NCBI RefSeq assembly: GCF_016811235.1
Contig: NZ_JAFBID010000053.1
Location: forward strand, 1-43,522
Direction: 5' to 3'
Source of the DNA: Microvirga arabica
GTDB taxonomy: Bacteria; Pseudomonadota; Alphaproteobacteria; Rhizobiales; Beijerinckiaceae
Length of the DNA: 43,522 bases
Below the pieces are notes generated by a model. That model had not been told where the DNA came from and ran no database searches. It saw nothing but the letters and a program-made list of their open reading frames with translations. The translations under genes were made by a program, and so were the position numbers. This document shows positions 1 to 8,749 of this stretch, one piece after another. Numbering within the stretch: the stretch's first letter is position 1; every line of letters begins with the position of its first letter.

Positions 1-2
1 TT

Positions 3-98
3 GGCATTGAGTCATTCGGGCGCCAAGGCGGGTTTAACTATCAGCCGACTGCCCAGATCTCCACGTTAGAGGCAGAAACTGTGCTGCGGCGTCGCTGA
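3..98 (+). CDS. C-terminal end of an unidentified protein (5' partial)
   Basis: An open frame enters from the left edge and ends at TGA 96-98, giving 31 residues with the motif GRQGGFNYQPTAQ near the start. This resembles the tail of FAD-dependent amine-oxidase or UDP-galactopyranose-mutase-like proteins that often sit beside polysaccharide glycosyltransferases. That is a weak impression from a very short stretch. It could equally be a chance open frame. Confidence 0.25.
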   Translation, partial: GIESFGRQGGFNYQPTAQISTLEAETVLRRR

Positions 99-885
99 AC
101 GTGTGATTATCCCGGAAACGCAGATAGGAAGTCGGTATTCTGAGCCCAGAGATTCGGACTGTTCTTGACTAGCGGTTCAGGTCACAAGCAGGCAAACCTG
201 TAGTCCCGAATGAGGGACGCGTTACAGTTTGAATGACTTGGAACTGGTGGAGACTGACTTCGCTGATTTCGTACCGGTGACAGGGCAATCCTTGTTGCTG
301 CTGATGCTCACCGGCAACTTGAAGATGATCAAATAGTCGTGCTCCAGCAAAAACCAGCTGCCGAAGGTACTTCCTTTTTGCCAAGATCAATCCGTTTGTC
401 CAATAGACCAAGTGGCACAACATGCAGTCTGCTTGTGAAATGAGGCGGCTTCAACAACACAGCATCCTGCTCTATCAGGCGTCGTGCCGTCTGAACACCT
501 TCTCGGTGTGCTTCCTTATGTCGAAGCCTAAGCAGCGGCTAGTGAGTGGCATCATGATGTGCCATGGCCAGCGTCGAGTTCGCATCTCGCCGCCGTAGAT
601 CAGGGAATCTGCCAATAGGTTGGCCCTATATGGTAGCAAGACAGTTCCCGCTGATCAGAACCCTGCGTCCAATCCGGCAGCCGTTTGACATAATGGCTTG
701 ATTAGGCAGTATGCACGTCCAAGCGGGAGCGCGAAACACGCCAAGCAACGAAGCTTGCTTGGCGTGAGTATGCTCGAACCTCTCATTATCATGCGCATCG
801 CGATGATTGGAGTCGGCAGGCATTGCTTTAGGCGAGTTTCAGTTCCCTCGCGGCCTGGATTTCGCGCCACGCTTGGAGGCATCCT
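99..885. other. Intergenic stretch without a convincing gene
   Basis: About 790 bases before the glycosyltransferase. Open frames here are short, overlap each other on both strands and lack recognisable motifs. The only clear structure is a perfect 12-bp hairpin at 737-766. A promoter for the downstream pair of genes presumably lies here, but no hexamer pair stands out. Confidence 0.5.
737..766. repeat. Perfect 12-bp inverted repeat (hairpin)
   Basis: The arm CACGCCAAGCAA at 737-748 is exactly complementary to TTGCTTGGCGTG at 755-766, with the 6-base loop CGAAGC. There is no T-tract on either side, so it is not a typical intrinsic terminator. It lies 120 bases upstream of the glycosyltransferase start and could be a 5'-leader structure or a dispersed palindromic element. 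Confidence 0.7.
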
Positions 886-1902
886 ATGAAACCTCGAATC
901 GCAGCCGTTGTAGTAACGTACAACCGAAAAGAACTTCTCCTGGAATGCCTAACTGCCTTACGGGCGCAAGAGCGTCGCCTTGACAGCATTATCATCCTGG
1001 ATAACGCCAGTAGCGATGAAACGCGGGACCTCCTTCTGCAAAATGGGATCTTAGACGCTTCTGACGTCGACTACATTCGACTGCACGAGAACGAAGGTGG
1101 GGCTGGGGGATTCTATTGGGGCATCCGACATGCCTACGAGCAAGGTGCTGACTGGATTTGGCTAATGGACGATGATGTCGAACCCGCTGCGGACGCCCTC
1201 GCTGCATTGGAGGTCCATTGCGGAATGCCGAATATCGGCTTCCTCTGCAGCACCGTCAGAGCGTCGGATGGCATGACGCCCATGAACACTCCGGTTGTGG
1301 ATACTAGCATGCCCAGCGGTTCCTATCCGTCGTGGGATATCCATCTCGACAAGGGGCTTGTCAAAATCAGGCAGGCAACATTCGTGTCGGTGTTGATCAG
1401 CCGCGAGGCTGTTACGCGCTGCCTTCTTCCCAATCGGCGCTTTTTCATCTGGGGGGATGATTTTGAGTATACACTGCGCATCAGGCGCTGTGGGTTCGAC
1501 GCATTCGTGGTTGGAAAGAGCAAAGTCTTGCACAAGCGGGCCCAGATGAAGCAATTGTCCCTGCTGACGGAAACGGATGTAAAGCGAATTGAGATGTTCA
1601 GGTACCATGTTCGGAACCACTTTTGGACAACCCTGAGGCACGGCAGTCGCCGAGACAAATGTTGGATGCTGCTCAATCATCTCAAATTGGCATTAAAGCT
1701 CGTTGTCCTCGCTCGCAGTCATCGCCTGTACCGGCTGCGGGTGCTTATCTATGGAATTTGTTTGGCTTTCACAGACAAATTGGAGAATCAACATGATTGG
1801 ACATTGCAACGGGCCGCATCCGAAGTTCGAATAGGCACAGCCCGTCACTTACGGCAAAGTGAACGATTCTTCACATTGTTGTTCACCGCCGGCATCGTTT
1901 GA
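886..1902 (+). CDS. Family 2 glycosyltransferase (GlfT/rhamnosyltransferase-like)
   Basis: This 338-residue protein has a GT-A fold glycosyltransferase N-terminus. VVVTYNRKELL lies at about residues 8-18, IILDNASSDET at about 45-55, and the metal-binding acidic run WLMDDDVEP has Asp residues near 95-97. The GGAGGFYWG segment before it is typical of the GlfT2/rhamnosyltransferase branch that transfers sugars from nucleotide-sugar donors to surface polysaccharides. No membrane anchor is evident, so it probably works at the cytoplasmic face. GGAGG lies about 10 bases before the ATG. A methyltransferase gene follows on the same strand after 40 bases, suggesting a two-gene polysaccharide transcription unit. 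The sugar and acceptor cannot be told from sequence. Confidence 0.88.
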   Translation: MKPRIAAVVVTYNRKELLLECLTALRAQERRLDSIIILDNASSDETRDLLLQNGILDASDVDYIRLHENEGGAGGFYWGIRHAYEQGADWIWLMDDDVEPAADALAALEVHCGMPNIGFLCSTVRASDGMTPMNTPVVDTSMPSGSYPSWDIHLDKGLVKIRQATFVSVLISREAVTRCLLPNRRFFIWGDDFEYTLRIRRCGFDAFVVGKSKVLHKRAQMKQLSLLTETDVKRIEMFRYHVRNHFWTTLRHGSRRDKCWMLLNHLKLALKLVVLARSHRLYRLRVLIYGICLAFTDKLENQHDWTLQRAASEVRIGTARHLRQSERFFTLLFTAGIV

Positions 1903-1942
1903 GCTTGGGGCTAGCAACAAACTCTTACGGAGATTCGAATTC

Positions 1943-2650
1943 ATGAAAAACCTGTTGCTAAGCCCATTCGACCGGATTGCCCTCCGAGCCCGAAAGATCA
2001 TTCTGCAGGGAGGATCCGTACAAAGATGGTTTGATACCTTTGATGTGGTCGAGGCTGCCAACCTCAAAGCGGCCTTTGAAAGCGCCGAATACTACGAGCG
2101 CCACATGCTTACCGCCAAGACATTTCGGACGGATCTCGAAGGGCTCTCCCATGCAATAACCTTGGCCAAGCCCAATGGGCTGTTCCTTGAGTTTGGCGTC
2201 GCGACGGGCCGAAGCATCAATCACATCAGTTCACTCCATGACGACGCAGTCTATGGTTTTGATTCGTTCGAGGGCCTCCCGGAAGACTGGCGCGGAGACC
2301 ACCCCAAAGGCAAGTTTGCTGGACCTTTGCCGACAGTCCCAGCTCACGTCCATCTCATCAAGGGTTGGTTTTCCGAAACATTGCCGTCATTTCTCGAGCG
2401 TCACACCGGTCCCGTTTCCTTCTTGCATGTCGATTGCGACCTTTATTCTTCGACGAAGTTCATCTTTGACACTCTGGCCGATAGGATTCAGCCTGAATGT
2501 GTCATCGTCTTTGATGAGTACTTCAACTATCCCGGCTGGCGCGAGCACGAGAAAAAGGCGTTTGCGGAATTCATTGCCAAGCACGGTGTACGGTACCGGT
2601 ACGAGTCGTTTGTCCGGCGGGGTCAGCAGGTGACGGTTGTGATCGAATGA
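1943..2650 (+). CDS. TylF/macrocin-type SAM-dependent O-methyltransferase
   Basis: This 235-residue class I methyltransferase has the SAM-binding loop EFGVATGRS at about residues 83-91, then YGFDSFEGLPEDW at about 104-116. HVDCDLYSST at about 162-171 holds the Asp residues that bind the catalytic metal in TylF-like sugar O-methyltransferases. DEYFNYPGW follows. An upstream in-frame ATG at 1859 would overlap the glycosyltransferase by 44 bases. The ATG at 1943 is preferred because GGAG sits 10 bases before it. Next to a glycosyltransferase, it probably methylates a hydroxyl on a sugar of the polysaccharide. The target is inferred. Confidence 0.85.
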   Translation: MKNLLLSPFDRIALRARKIILQGGSVQRWFDTFDVVEAANLKAAFESAEYYERHMLTAKTFRTDLEGLSHAITLAKPNGLFLEFGVATGRSINHISSLHDDAVYGFDSFEGLPEDWRGDHPKGKFAGPLPTVPAHVHLIKGWFSETLPSFLERHTGPVSFLHVDCDLYSSTKFIFDTLADRIQPECVIVFDEYFNYPGWREHEKKAFAEFIAKHGVRYRYESFVRRGQQVTVVIE

Positions 2651-2795
2651 GCAACTCCAGCGAACGGGTGACGCCACTTTCAGAGGCTACCCTCACGCTG
2701 GCGGAGCGCCAGACAGACTGCATCACGTGGTGCCGAGCCATCTGAGACAATTCTAACTGCACCCTCCGACGTCGGCGACGGACGATGGTGGCGCG

Positions 2796-3947
2796 CTAAT
2801 CGACCTTATTCAGAAGAATTTGGCCATGGAAGCATCTGCTTTCACCCTTCACCTGCTGCAATAATCTTTCTGCCACATCCTCGGCAATCGACAGGCTGGA
2901 GGTCAAGCCGGGGCTCTCAATGCCGAAGAGATGGATTAGGCTGGGAAGTCCATGCTCCGCTGGGCCGTCGATCATGAAGTCGGCAGCCTTCTCACCCGGT
3001 CCGGTGAGCTTCGGCCGAATGCCGCAGTAATCGGGAACGAGCGCTCCAACAGGTAGGCCGGGCCAGTAGCGCCGAATGGAAGCGTAGAAGCTTTCGGCTC
3101 GGGCTGGGTCAACCTCGTATTCCTCCCGCTCGACCCATTCCACGTCAGGCCCGAAGCGCATGCGCCCGGACAGATCGAGCGTAACATGAGTTCCCAGTCC
3201 GCCATCAACCGGAGCCGGATAGATCAGACGCGAGAAGGCTGGCTTGCCGAGGCAGCCGAAGTAATTGCCCTTGGCCAGTACGAGCGGTGGCACGCGCTCG
3301 GTTGGATAGTTCTCCGTCCCACGGGCAACTGCCTGGGCACCGAGGCCCGCGACGTTGACCACCGCATCGACCACCACCTTGGTCGGCTCAGTTCCGCCGA
3401 CCTGCACGGACCATCCCATTCCATTCTGCGCAATGCGCTCCACGGGAGTGTGGAAGGCGATGACCCCGCCGGCGGCTTCGAGGTCGCCCTGGAGGGCCAG
3501 CATCAGCGCATGGCTGTCGACAATGCCGGTCTCCTGCGACAGGACCGCGCCGGTGCAGGCGAGGTTCGGCTCAAGCGCCCTCGCCTCCTCGCCTGTCAGG
3601 AAGGAGAGTCCCTCCACACCGTTGGCGAGCCCCTGCTCATAGATCCCCTCGATCTTGGCCTGTTCGAGATCATTGGTGGCCACAATCAGCTTGCCACATT
3701 TGGCATAGGGCACTCTATGGCTCTCGCAGAAGGCGTAGAGCATGCGCCGACCGTGGACGCAGTGGCGGGCGCGCAGGGAGCCGGACAGGTAATACATCCC
3801 CGCATGGATCACCTCGCTATTGCGCGAGGAGACCCCATTGCCGATGTTGCCAGTCGCCTCGGCCACGATGACGTTGTGGCCGCGATGGCCGAGTGCGCGC
3901 GCCACGGCAAGCCCGACAACTCCTGCACCGATGACTAGGACGTCTAT
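2796..3947 (-). CDS. lhgO: L-2-hydroxyglutarate oxidase-like FAD-dependent oxidoreductase, apparent ATA start
   Basis: This DAO-superfamily flavoenzyme shows the LhgO/L2HGDH signature SSRNSEVIHAGMYY, followed by SLRARHCVHGRRMLY, VPYAKCGKLIVATN and a C-terminal FGIESPGLTSSLSIAEDVA. The family oxidises L-2-hydroxy acids to 2-oxo acids with transfer of electrons to quinone or oxygen. The first conventional start is GTG at 3905, but that lies after the FAD-binding Rossmann loop. The frame upstream encodes IDVLVIGAGVVGLAVARAL, and its only plausible start is ATA at 3947-3945. A strong AGGAGG lies 5 bases before it, and an in-frame TAG closes the frame at 3959-3957. With this start the protein is 383 residues, normal for the family. 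The ATA may be a mutated ATG, which would lower expression. The gene stands alone and opposes its neighbours. Confidence 0.8.
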   Translation of the reverse strand: MDVLVIGAGVVGLAVARALGHRGHNVIVAEATGNIGNGVSSRNSEVIHAGMYYLSGSLRARHCVHGRRMLYAFCESHRVPYAKCGKLIVATNDLEQAKIEGIYEQGLANGVEGLSFLTGEEARALEPNLACTGAVLSQETGIVDSHALMLALQGDLEAAGGVIAFHTPVERIAQNGMGWSVQVGGTEPTKVVVDAVVNVAGLGAQAVARGTENYPTERVPPLVLAKGNYFGCLGKPAFSRLIYPAPVDGGLGTHVTLDLSGRMRFGPDVEWVEREEYEVDPARAESFYASIRRYWPGLPVGALVPDYCGIRPKLTGPGEKAADFMIDGPAEHGLPSLIHLFGIESPGLTSSLSIAEDVAERLLQQVKGESRCFHGQILLNKVD

Positions 3948-4642
3948 GACCGCCTCCTATCGATAGAGATCACCCCGCTGCAAGAGGGCTCTCGCTGTCG
4001 AATACATTCTTAGATGAGAGCGCAGTTAGCAGAAGAACAACAGTTCGGTAATCCATATTCGTCTTGCACGATTCACAGCCCCTTGCGTTGCTCTTGACAG
4101 TATACCTTGAGCCGGCCGTGATGAGCCAACCTTTCGCCCTCGTTAAGGCGCCGTTGCTTCTGTTTTCAAGATCATCTGGCCCTGTATGCGCTGGTAGCTT
4201 AGGTTCCGCAACCACCACCGCAATTCAACCGCGATCATGTCCAAACATAATGTCAGGAACGAACAATCCACCGCGATCGCACTATTCGGCGCGGTGATTC
4301 AGAGATCGAGATGAAGTTCCTTGGGATTAGGGATCCATACATGGTCATTGCAGGTTCCCTGGGCCTGCATAAAGTGCGGCAGATGCTGGAAAAATCTGTT
4401 TCTTAGAATCCATAGGTATGACAGATGGTCAGCTTTATACCGTCCGATCGTCGACATCCCGCGCGGCATACCGCCTTGCGCAAAACCTTGAGAGTTAAGC
4501 GACCGTGGGCCGTCAGCCTTCATGGCTGACAAGCTGGCGTCCGACAAGATGCGCATCGATTTGGCGGAATCAGTGCCGAACGGCCTCGCACTCCATTGTT
4601 CGATGCGCGCCGGCGATCAGGCCCTGCCTGCCTGAGGCGGTC
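3948..4642. other. Intergenic stretch, no supported gene
   Basis: About 700 bases between the oxidase and the IS5 element. The longest candidate is a minus-strand frame at 4299-4556 of 85 codons. It has no recognised motif and no clear ribosome site, and may be a fragment of a gene broken by the insertion. Nothing else is supported. Confidence 0.45.
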
Positions 4643-4645
4643 TAA

Positions 4646-5598
4646 GAGGCTGGTGAGCAATTTTATTGCGCGATGTAAGTCACTGATTCAAAATAGGTTT
4701 GGCTGGACTGCCGATGAAGAAGCGGGCTGCTGCGATAGCTTGGAGGGCAGCCATGGATGCTTGCGTCTATGCCAGCGATCTCACTGATGCCGAATGGGCA
4801 CGGCTTGAGCCGCTGATCCCCCGCAGCCATCCGGCCGGGCAACGACAGACCTATCCGTTGCGCCGCATCGTCGATGCGATCTTCTATCTGCTGCGCACCG
4901 GCGCCCAGTGGCGCCTGCTGCCGCACGAGTATCCTCCGCGGTGCACCGTCTTCTACCACTACGCTCAGTGGCGCGAGGATGGCACCTGGGAGCACGTGAA
5001 CCAGGTTCTGCGGGAGAGCTACCGCCGTGCGCTCGGCCGGTCTCCTCAACCGAGTGCGGCGATCATCGACAGTCAATCGGTCAAGACCACCGAGATGGGC
5101 GGGCCAAGGGGATACGACGGTGGCAAGAAGATCAAGGGCCGCAAGCGCCATCTTCTCGTTGATACGCAAGGCAATCTGCTGAAGAACAGCGTGCATCCCG
5201 CCGACATCCACGATCGCGCCGGAGCCGAACTCCTGTTGGAGGGTCTGCAGCATCTCTTCCCGGCTATTGAGCTGATGTGGGCCGACACCGCTTATCGTGG
5301 GCTGAAGGACTGGCTGCGCAGAGCGCTGGGCTGGCAGTTGTCGATCCCGCAACACTGATGGAGCGGCGGCGTCTGGATGAAGGTTGGATCAGAGCCGCCA
5401 ACGCGCCCGAGTGGCTTTCAGGTGCTCGCGCGAAGGTGGGTTGTTGAACGAACGATCGCCTGGTTGACCACCAACCGGCGGCTCGCCAAGGACTACGAAC
5501 GCCTGATCGAGACCGGCGAGATGCTGCTTTATCTCGCCATGAGCCGCATCCTGCTGCGTCGTCTGACGCGAAAGGAAAGATAATTGCTCACCAGCCTC
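4646..5598 (+). mobile_element. IS5-family insertion sequence (IS1031-like), complete ends
   Basis: The 953-bp element is bounded by a 17-bp perfect inverted repeat, GAGGCTGGTGAGCAATT at 4646-4662 and its complement at 5582-5598. It is flanked by a 3-base direct repeat TAA (4643-4645 and 5599-5601), matching the TNA target duplications of the IS1031 subgroup. It carries one DDE transposase frame broken by an internal TGA. The intact ends mean it could still be mobilised in trans by a related transposase. Confidence 0.9.
4753..5583 (+). pseudogene. IS5-family DDE transposase interrupted by in-frame TGA
   Basis: The frame opens at ATG 4753, with GGAGGG 5 bases upstream; the protein begins MDACVYASDLTDAEWARLEP. 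The DUF4096-type N-terminus and the first two catalytic Asp regions (IIDSQSVKTTEMGGP and MWADTAYRGL) are intact. TGA at 5356-5358 then stops translation, and the same frame continues without a shift through WSGGVWMKVGSEPP to RRWVVERTIAWL, which holds the catalytic Glu, ending LLRRLTRKER. A single base change (for example from CGA or TGG) explains the stop. Without readthrough the product lacks its catalytic Glu. Upstream in-frame starts at 4699 (TTG) and 4714 (ATG) have poorer ribosome sites. Confidence 0.88.
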
Positions 5599-5601
5599 TA
5601 A

Positions 5602-5947
5602 CACTACAGTTGCAATGTAAAATTATCCGCTGGGCCGTTCATGCAGGTTGGCGTTGGGCGACTTCGCCGATCACGTTGCTCGCCAACGCCGGTTTCGCTC
5701 CAGCGCGTCTGACCCAGTTTAAAGCGTCCTCTGCAGGCCTTCATACGCATCCATTCGCAACCGGCGATCAGCCAATCGCAGAATAGGTAACTCCTCTAAG
5801 AAACCAAGAGCTCCTTTGCCCCAGCCTATATGCGCGTTAATCTGGGTTAGCTCTATTTTGCACGCGCCCTCGACTGTCGCTGACAAGTAAGGTCCAGCCG
5901 ACGGCTCCAAAGCACTTTTTAGCTTTGCAAAAACTGAGGATCACGGC
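5602..5947. other. Upstream region of the RTX/SGNH gene
   Basis: About 345 bases between the IS5 element and the next start. No gene is supported. The stretch must carry the promoter of the secreted-protein gene unless transcription comes from the IS. GAGGA at 5936-5940 is the ribosome site, 7 bases before ATG 5948. No operator-like palindrome was noticed. Confidence 0.4.
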
Positions 5948-8749
5948 ATGACAGATAGCAGCAATCTTCTGGTCAACGGCTCGTTCGAGGCCTCGCCCGT
6001 GAGCCCGGGCACCTATGCCGGTTTCCAGACGGTGGCCGGCTGGACGGCGATCCCCGGCGGCACCATTGAGATCTGGAATGCGATCAACCGCGTACAGGCC
6101 ACGGACGGGGTCAACTTCGTCGAGCTCGACTATGGCAAGGCCTATGACGGCTTCTACCAGGACGTCCAGACGCAGGCTGGCCAGGCCTACACCCTGTCCT
6201 TCGACGCCCGCAGCCGCCCCGGCTACAGCTCTGCCACCACCTCGATCGAGGTGCTGTGGAACGGCACTCTGGTGGCCACTGTGCCGCCGGGCAGCAGTTG
6301 GGCTACCTCCAGCTTTACGGTGACCGGCACGGGCGGGCTGGACCGGCTGACCTTCCGGGAGCTGCAGGCCCAGAGCACCGACGGCCACGGCGCCATGCTC
6401 GACAACATCAAACTGGTGGGCGCCACAGGCGGCGGTACACCCAACCAGCCGCCGGTCGCTGGTGACGACAGTGCCACAACCGCCGAAGACACGGTAGTCA
6501 ACCTGGCGGTGCGCGCCAACGACACGGATGCCGATCCGAACACGACGCTCACGATCACCCAGATTGCCGGTCGTGCTGTTGCGGCCGGCAGCTCCGTTGA
6601 CGTCGGCCCGGCCCTCGTCACCCTCAATCCTGACGGCACCCTCAAGGTCGCGCCCGATCCCAACTTCAACGGCGTTGTGAGCTTCGTCTACAGGGTCTCC
6701 GACGGCGCACTCACGGACGAGGGTGCCGTGGCGGTCAACGTGACACCTGTTCCGGATGCGCCGGTGCTGGCTTCAGCGCTTGCGGACCAGAGCGCCACAA
6801 AGGACCAGCCTTTCAACTTCACGGTGCCGGCGACGGCCTTCACGGATCCGGACGGGGATGCGCTCACCTATACGGCCGGGCTGGCCGGGGGCGCAGCCCT
6901 GCCAAGTTGGCTCAGCTTCAGCGCGGCCACGCGCACCTTTACGGGCACGCCCAGCCAGGCTGATGTGGGCTCACTGTCCGTGCAGGTAGTAGCCAGCGAT
7001 GGTAGCACGAGCGCGTCTGACACCTTCACGCTGACCATCAACCCTGAAGCAGGCAGCAGCAATCTTCTGGTCAACGGCTCGTTCGAGGCCTCGCCCGTGA
7101 GCCCGGGCACCTATGCCGGTTTCCAGACGGTGGCCGGCTGGACGGCGATCCCCGGCGGCACCATTGAGATCTGGAATGCGATCAACCGCGTACAGGCCAC
7201 GGACGGGGTCAACTTCGTCGAGCTCGACTATGGCAAGGCCTATGACGGCTTCTACCAGGACGTCCAGACGCAGGCTGGCCAGGCCTACACCCTGTCCTTC
7301 GACGCCCGCAGCCGCCCCGGCTACAGCTCTGCCACCACCTCGATCGAGGTGCTGTGGAACGGCACTCTGGTGGCCACTGTGCCGCCGGGCAGCAGTTGGG
7401 CTACCTCCAGCTTTACGGTGACCGGCACGGGCGGGCTGGACCGGCTGACCTTCCGGGAGCTGCAGGCCCAGAGCACCGACGGCCACGGCGCCATGCTCGA
7501 CAACATCAAACTGGTGGGCGGAGCTCCCGATCCTCATACGCTCCTTAGCTTTGCCAACCAGACGGATCGAGCAAAAGTTGTCGATCTTGGAGGCGGCTTC
7601 TGGACCGATGCCGCTCGAGTCCTTCCACTCGGCGCCTCGAACACCAATGGCTGGGATAGCAGCATACCGAGAGACCAATGGGAGGGCTACCGTCTCGACT
7701 TGTGGAATCTTGCAAGCGATAGCAGACTATGGTTCGATTACGTTGGATCCCGCGTTAGTGGTCCAAACGCTCTGCCCGACCGCGACCATCACGGAATTTC
7801 AGGCATAACCGCAACCGAGGTCGTCGGATTAGCAACCAACATCGCGAGTACCTATCGTCCCAATGTCGTACTCCTGATGCTGGGGACGAATGACGCTCTG
7901 CGGGAAAGCAATGCGGCTGACACCGTTCCAGGTGAACTGCTTACAATCATGCAGAGGATCGCAGCGGCACAACCTAATGTCGAAATTCTGCTTGCTCCAA
8001 TTCCTCCCATCGATCCATTGCGTGCATCTACTTCTCTCTCCAATTCAGACGAAATTGCCAATTTGCTGAACAGTCGACTGCCTGGGATCGTCCAGCAAGC
8101 GCAAGCGAACGGAATCAACGCGACTTTCGTGCCTGTCCCCAACTTAACTACGGCTGATCTCACAGATGGTGTTCATCTGACCCATGCCGGTTTCGCAAAG
8201 TATGCCGCCGCCTGGTTCAATGCACTTCAAGCCAACATATCTACAGAGAATGGTACCTTCGGAGGGCAACGGACAGCAATCTCTGGAATTGTTGACATTC
8301 AAGGATCGGAGCTCGGCGACAGCCTACGGGGCAATAGTCACGCTAATGTCCTTGACGGTCGTGGCGGGGCAGACCGCATCGAAGGCGCGGGTGGGGCCGA
8401 CAGGCTGACCGGAGGTATGGGAGCTGACACGTTCGTCTATGGGGCTCTGGCTGAAAGTAGCGACACAATTACGGACTTTGTCTCAAGCTTGGTGAGTACC
8501 ACCAGTTCAGACGTCCTGTCCTTCTCAGCATCAGGCTTCGGCGGTGGACTGGCACAGGGATCGACCGTGAGTCTCGTGCAGGGAGCAAATCCAGTCGCCA
8601 CCAACTCCCATGGACAGTTCCTATTTGATACCGACGATCACGCTTTATTATGGGACGTAGATGGCACGGGCGGCACTGCTCCGACGCTGATCTCAACTTT
8701 GAGCAGTGTAGTAAGCCTCTCAGCCAATGATTTTCTTATTGTGGCATGA
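5948..8749 (+). CDS. Secreted RTX protein with duplicated lectin-like domain, Ig-like domains and SGNH hydrolase
   Basis: This 933-residue mosaic has a jelly-roll or DUF642-like carbohydrate-binding-type domain at residues 4-158, a cadherin/VCBS-type Ig-like domain at about 165-272, and a dystroglycan-type (CADG/He_PIG) domain at about 273-368. A second, identical copy of the first domain follows at 370-524, then an SGNH hydrolase at about 530-765, RTX nonapeptides at about 795-830 (GRGGADRIEGAGGADRL) and a type I secretion C-terminus. SGNH landmarks are block I LPLGASNTNG near 558-568 (Ala replaces Asp of GDS, Ser kept), LLMLGTND near 641-648 and DGVHLTHAG near 740. No N-terminal signal peptide is present, so type I export is expected. 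It probably deacylates extracellular polysaccharide. The TGA stop abuts an IS5-type end. Confidence 0.85.
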   Translation: MTDSSNLLVNGSFEASPVSPGTYAGFQTVAGWTAIPGGTIEIWNAINRVQATDGVNFVELDYGKAYDGFYQDVQTQAGQAYTLSFDARSRPGYSSATTSIEVLWNGTLVATVPPGSSWATSSFTVTGTGGLDRLTFRELQAQSTDGHGAMLDNIKLVGATGGGTPNQPPVAGDDSATTAEDTVVNLAVRANDTDADPNTTLTITQIAGRAVAAGSSVDVGPALVTLNPDGTLKVAPDPNFNGVVSFVYRVSDGALTDEGAVAVNVTPVPDAPVLASALADQSATKDQPFNFTVPATAFTDPDGDALTYTAGLAGGAALPSWLSFSAATRTFTGTPSQADVGSLSVQVVASDGSTSASDTFTLTINPEAGSSNLLVNGSFEASPVSPGTYAGFQTVAGWTAIPGGTIEIWNAINRVQATDGVNFVELDYGKAYDGFYQDVQTQAGQAYTLSFDARSRPGYSSATTSIEVLWNGTLVATVPPGSSWATSSFTVTGTGGLDRLTFRELQAQSTDGHGAMLDNIKLVGGAPDPHTLLSFANQTDRAKVVDLGGGFWTDAARVLPLGASNTNGWDSSIPRDQWEGYRLDLWNLASDSRLWFDYVGSRVSGPNALPDRDHHGISGITATEVVGLATNIASTYRPNVVLLMLGTNDALRESNAADTVPGELLTIMQRIAAAQPNVEILLAPIPPIDPLRASTSLSNSDEIANLLNSRLPGIVQQAQANGINATFVPVPNLTTADLTDGVHLTHAGFAKYAAAWFNALQANISTENGTFGGQRTAISGIVDIQGSELGDSLRGNSHANVLDGRGGADRIEGAGGADRLTGGMGADTFVYGALAESSDTITDFVSSLVSTTSSDVLSFSASGFGGGLAQGSTVSLVQGANPVATNSHGQFLFDTDDHALLWDVDGTGGTAPTLISTLSSVVSLSANDFLIVA
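5957..6422 (+). repeat. 466-bp perfect direct repeat, copy 1
   Basis: This stretch matches 7055-7520 as far as read by eye, and the encoded residues 4-158 and 370-524 are the same. The period is 1098 bases, or 366 codons, so the reading frame is kept. The boundaries are sharp: the preceding base (T versus C) and the following base (C versus G) differ. Confidence 0.93.
7055..7520 (+). repeat. 466-bp perfect direct repeat, copy 2
   Basis: Second copy of the repeat at 5957-6422. It sits directly before the SGNH hydrolase part of the gene. Identity at synonymous positions points to a recent duplication or gene conversion, or possibly an assembly effect. Confidence 0.93.

Noticed and set aside
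1162..1680. Minus-strand frame of 172 codons
   Set aside because: It is a shadow of the glycosyltransferase, with no motif.
3186..3938. Plus-strand frame of 250 codons
   Set aside because: It is antisense to the L-2-hydroxyglutarate oxidase-like gene, whose motifs are unambiguous.
5359..5583. Separate small gene after the IS5 transposase
   Set aside because: It is the same frame continuing after a nonsense codon and encodes the transposase Glu region.
5957..7520. Tandem-repeat or CRISPR-like array
   Set aside because: There are only two long coding copies separated by a coding segment, with no short regularly spaced units.
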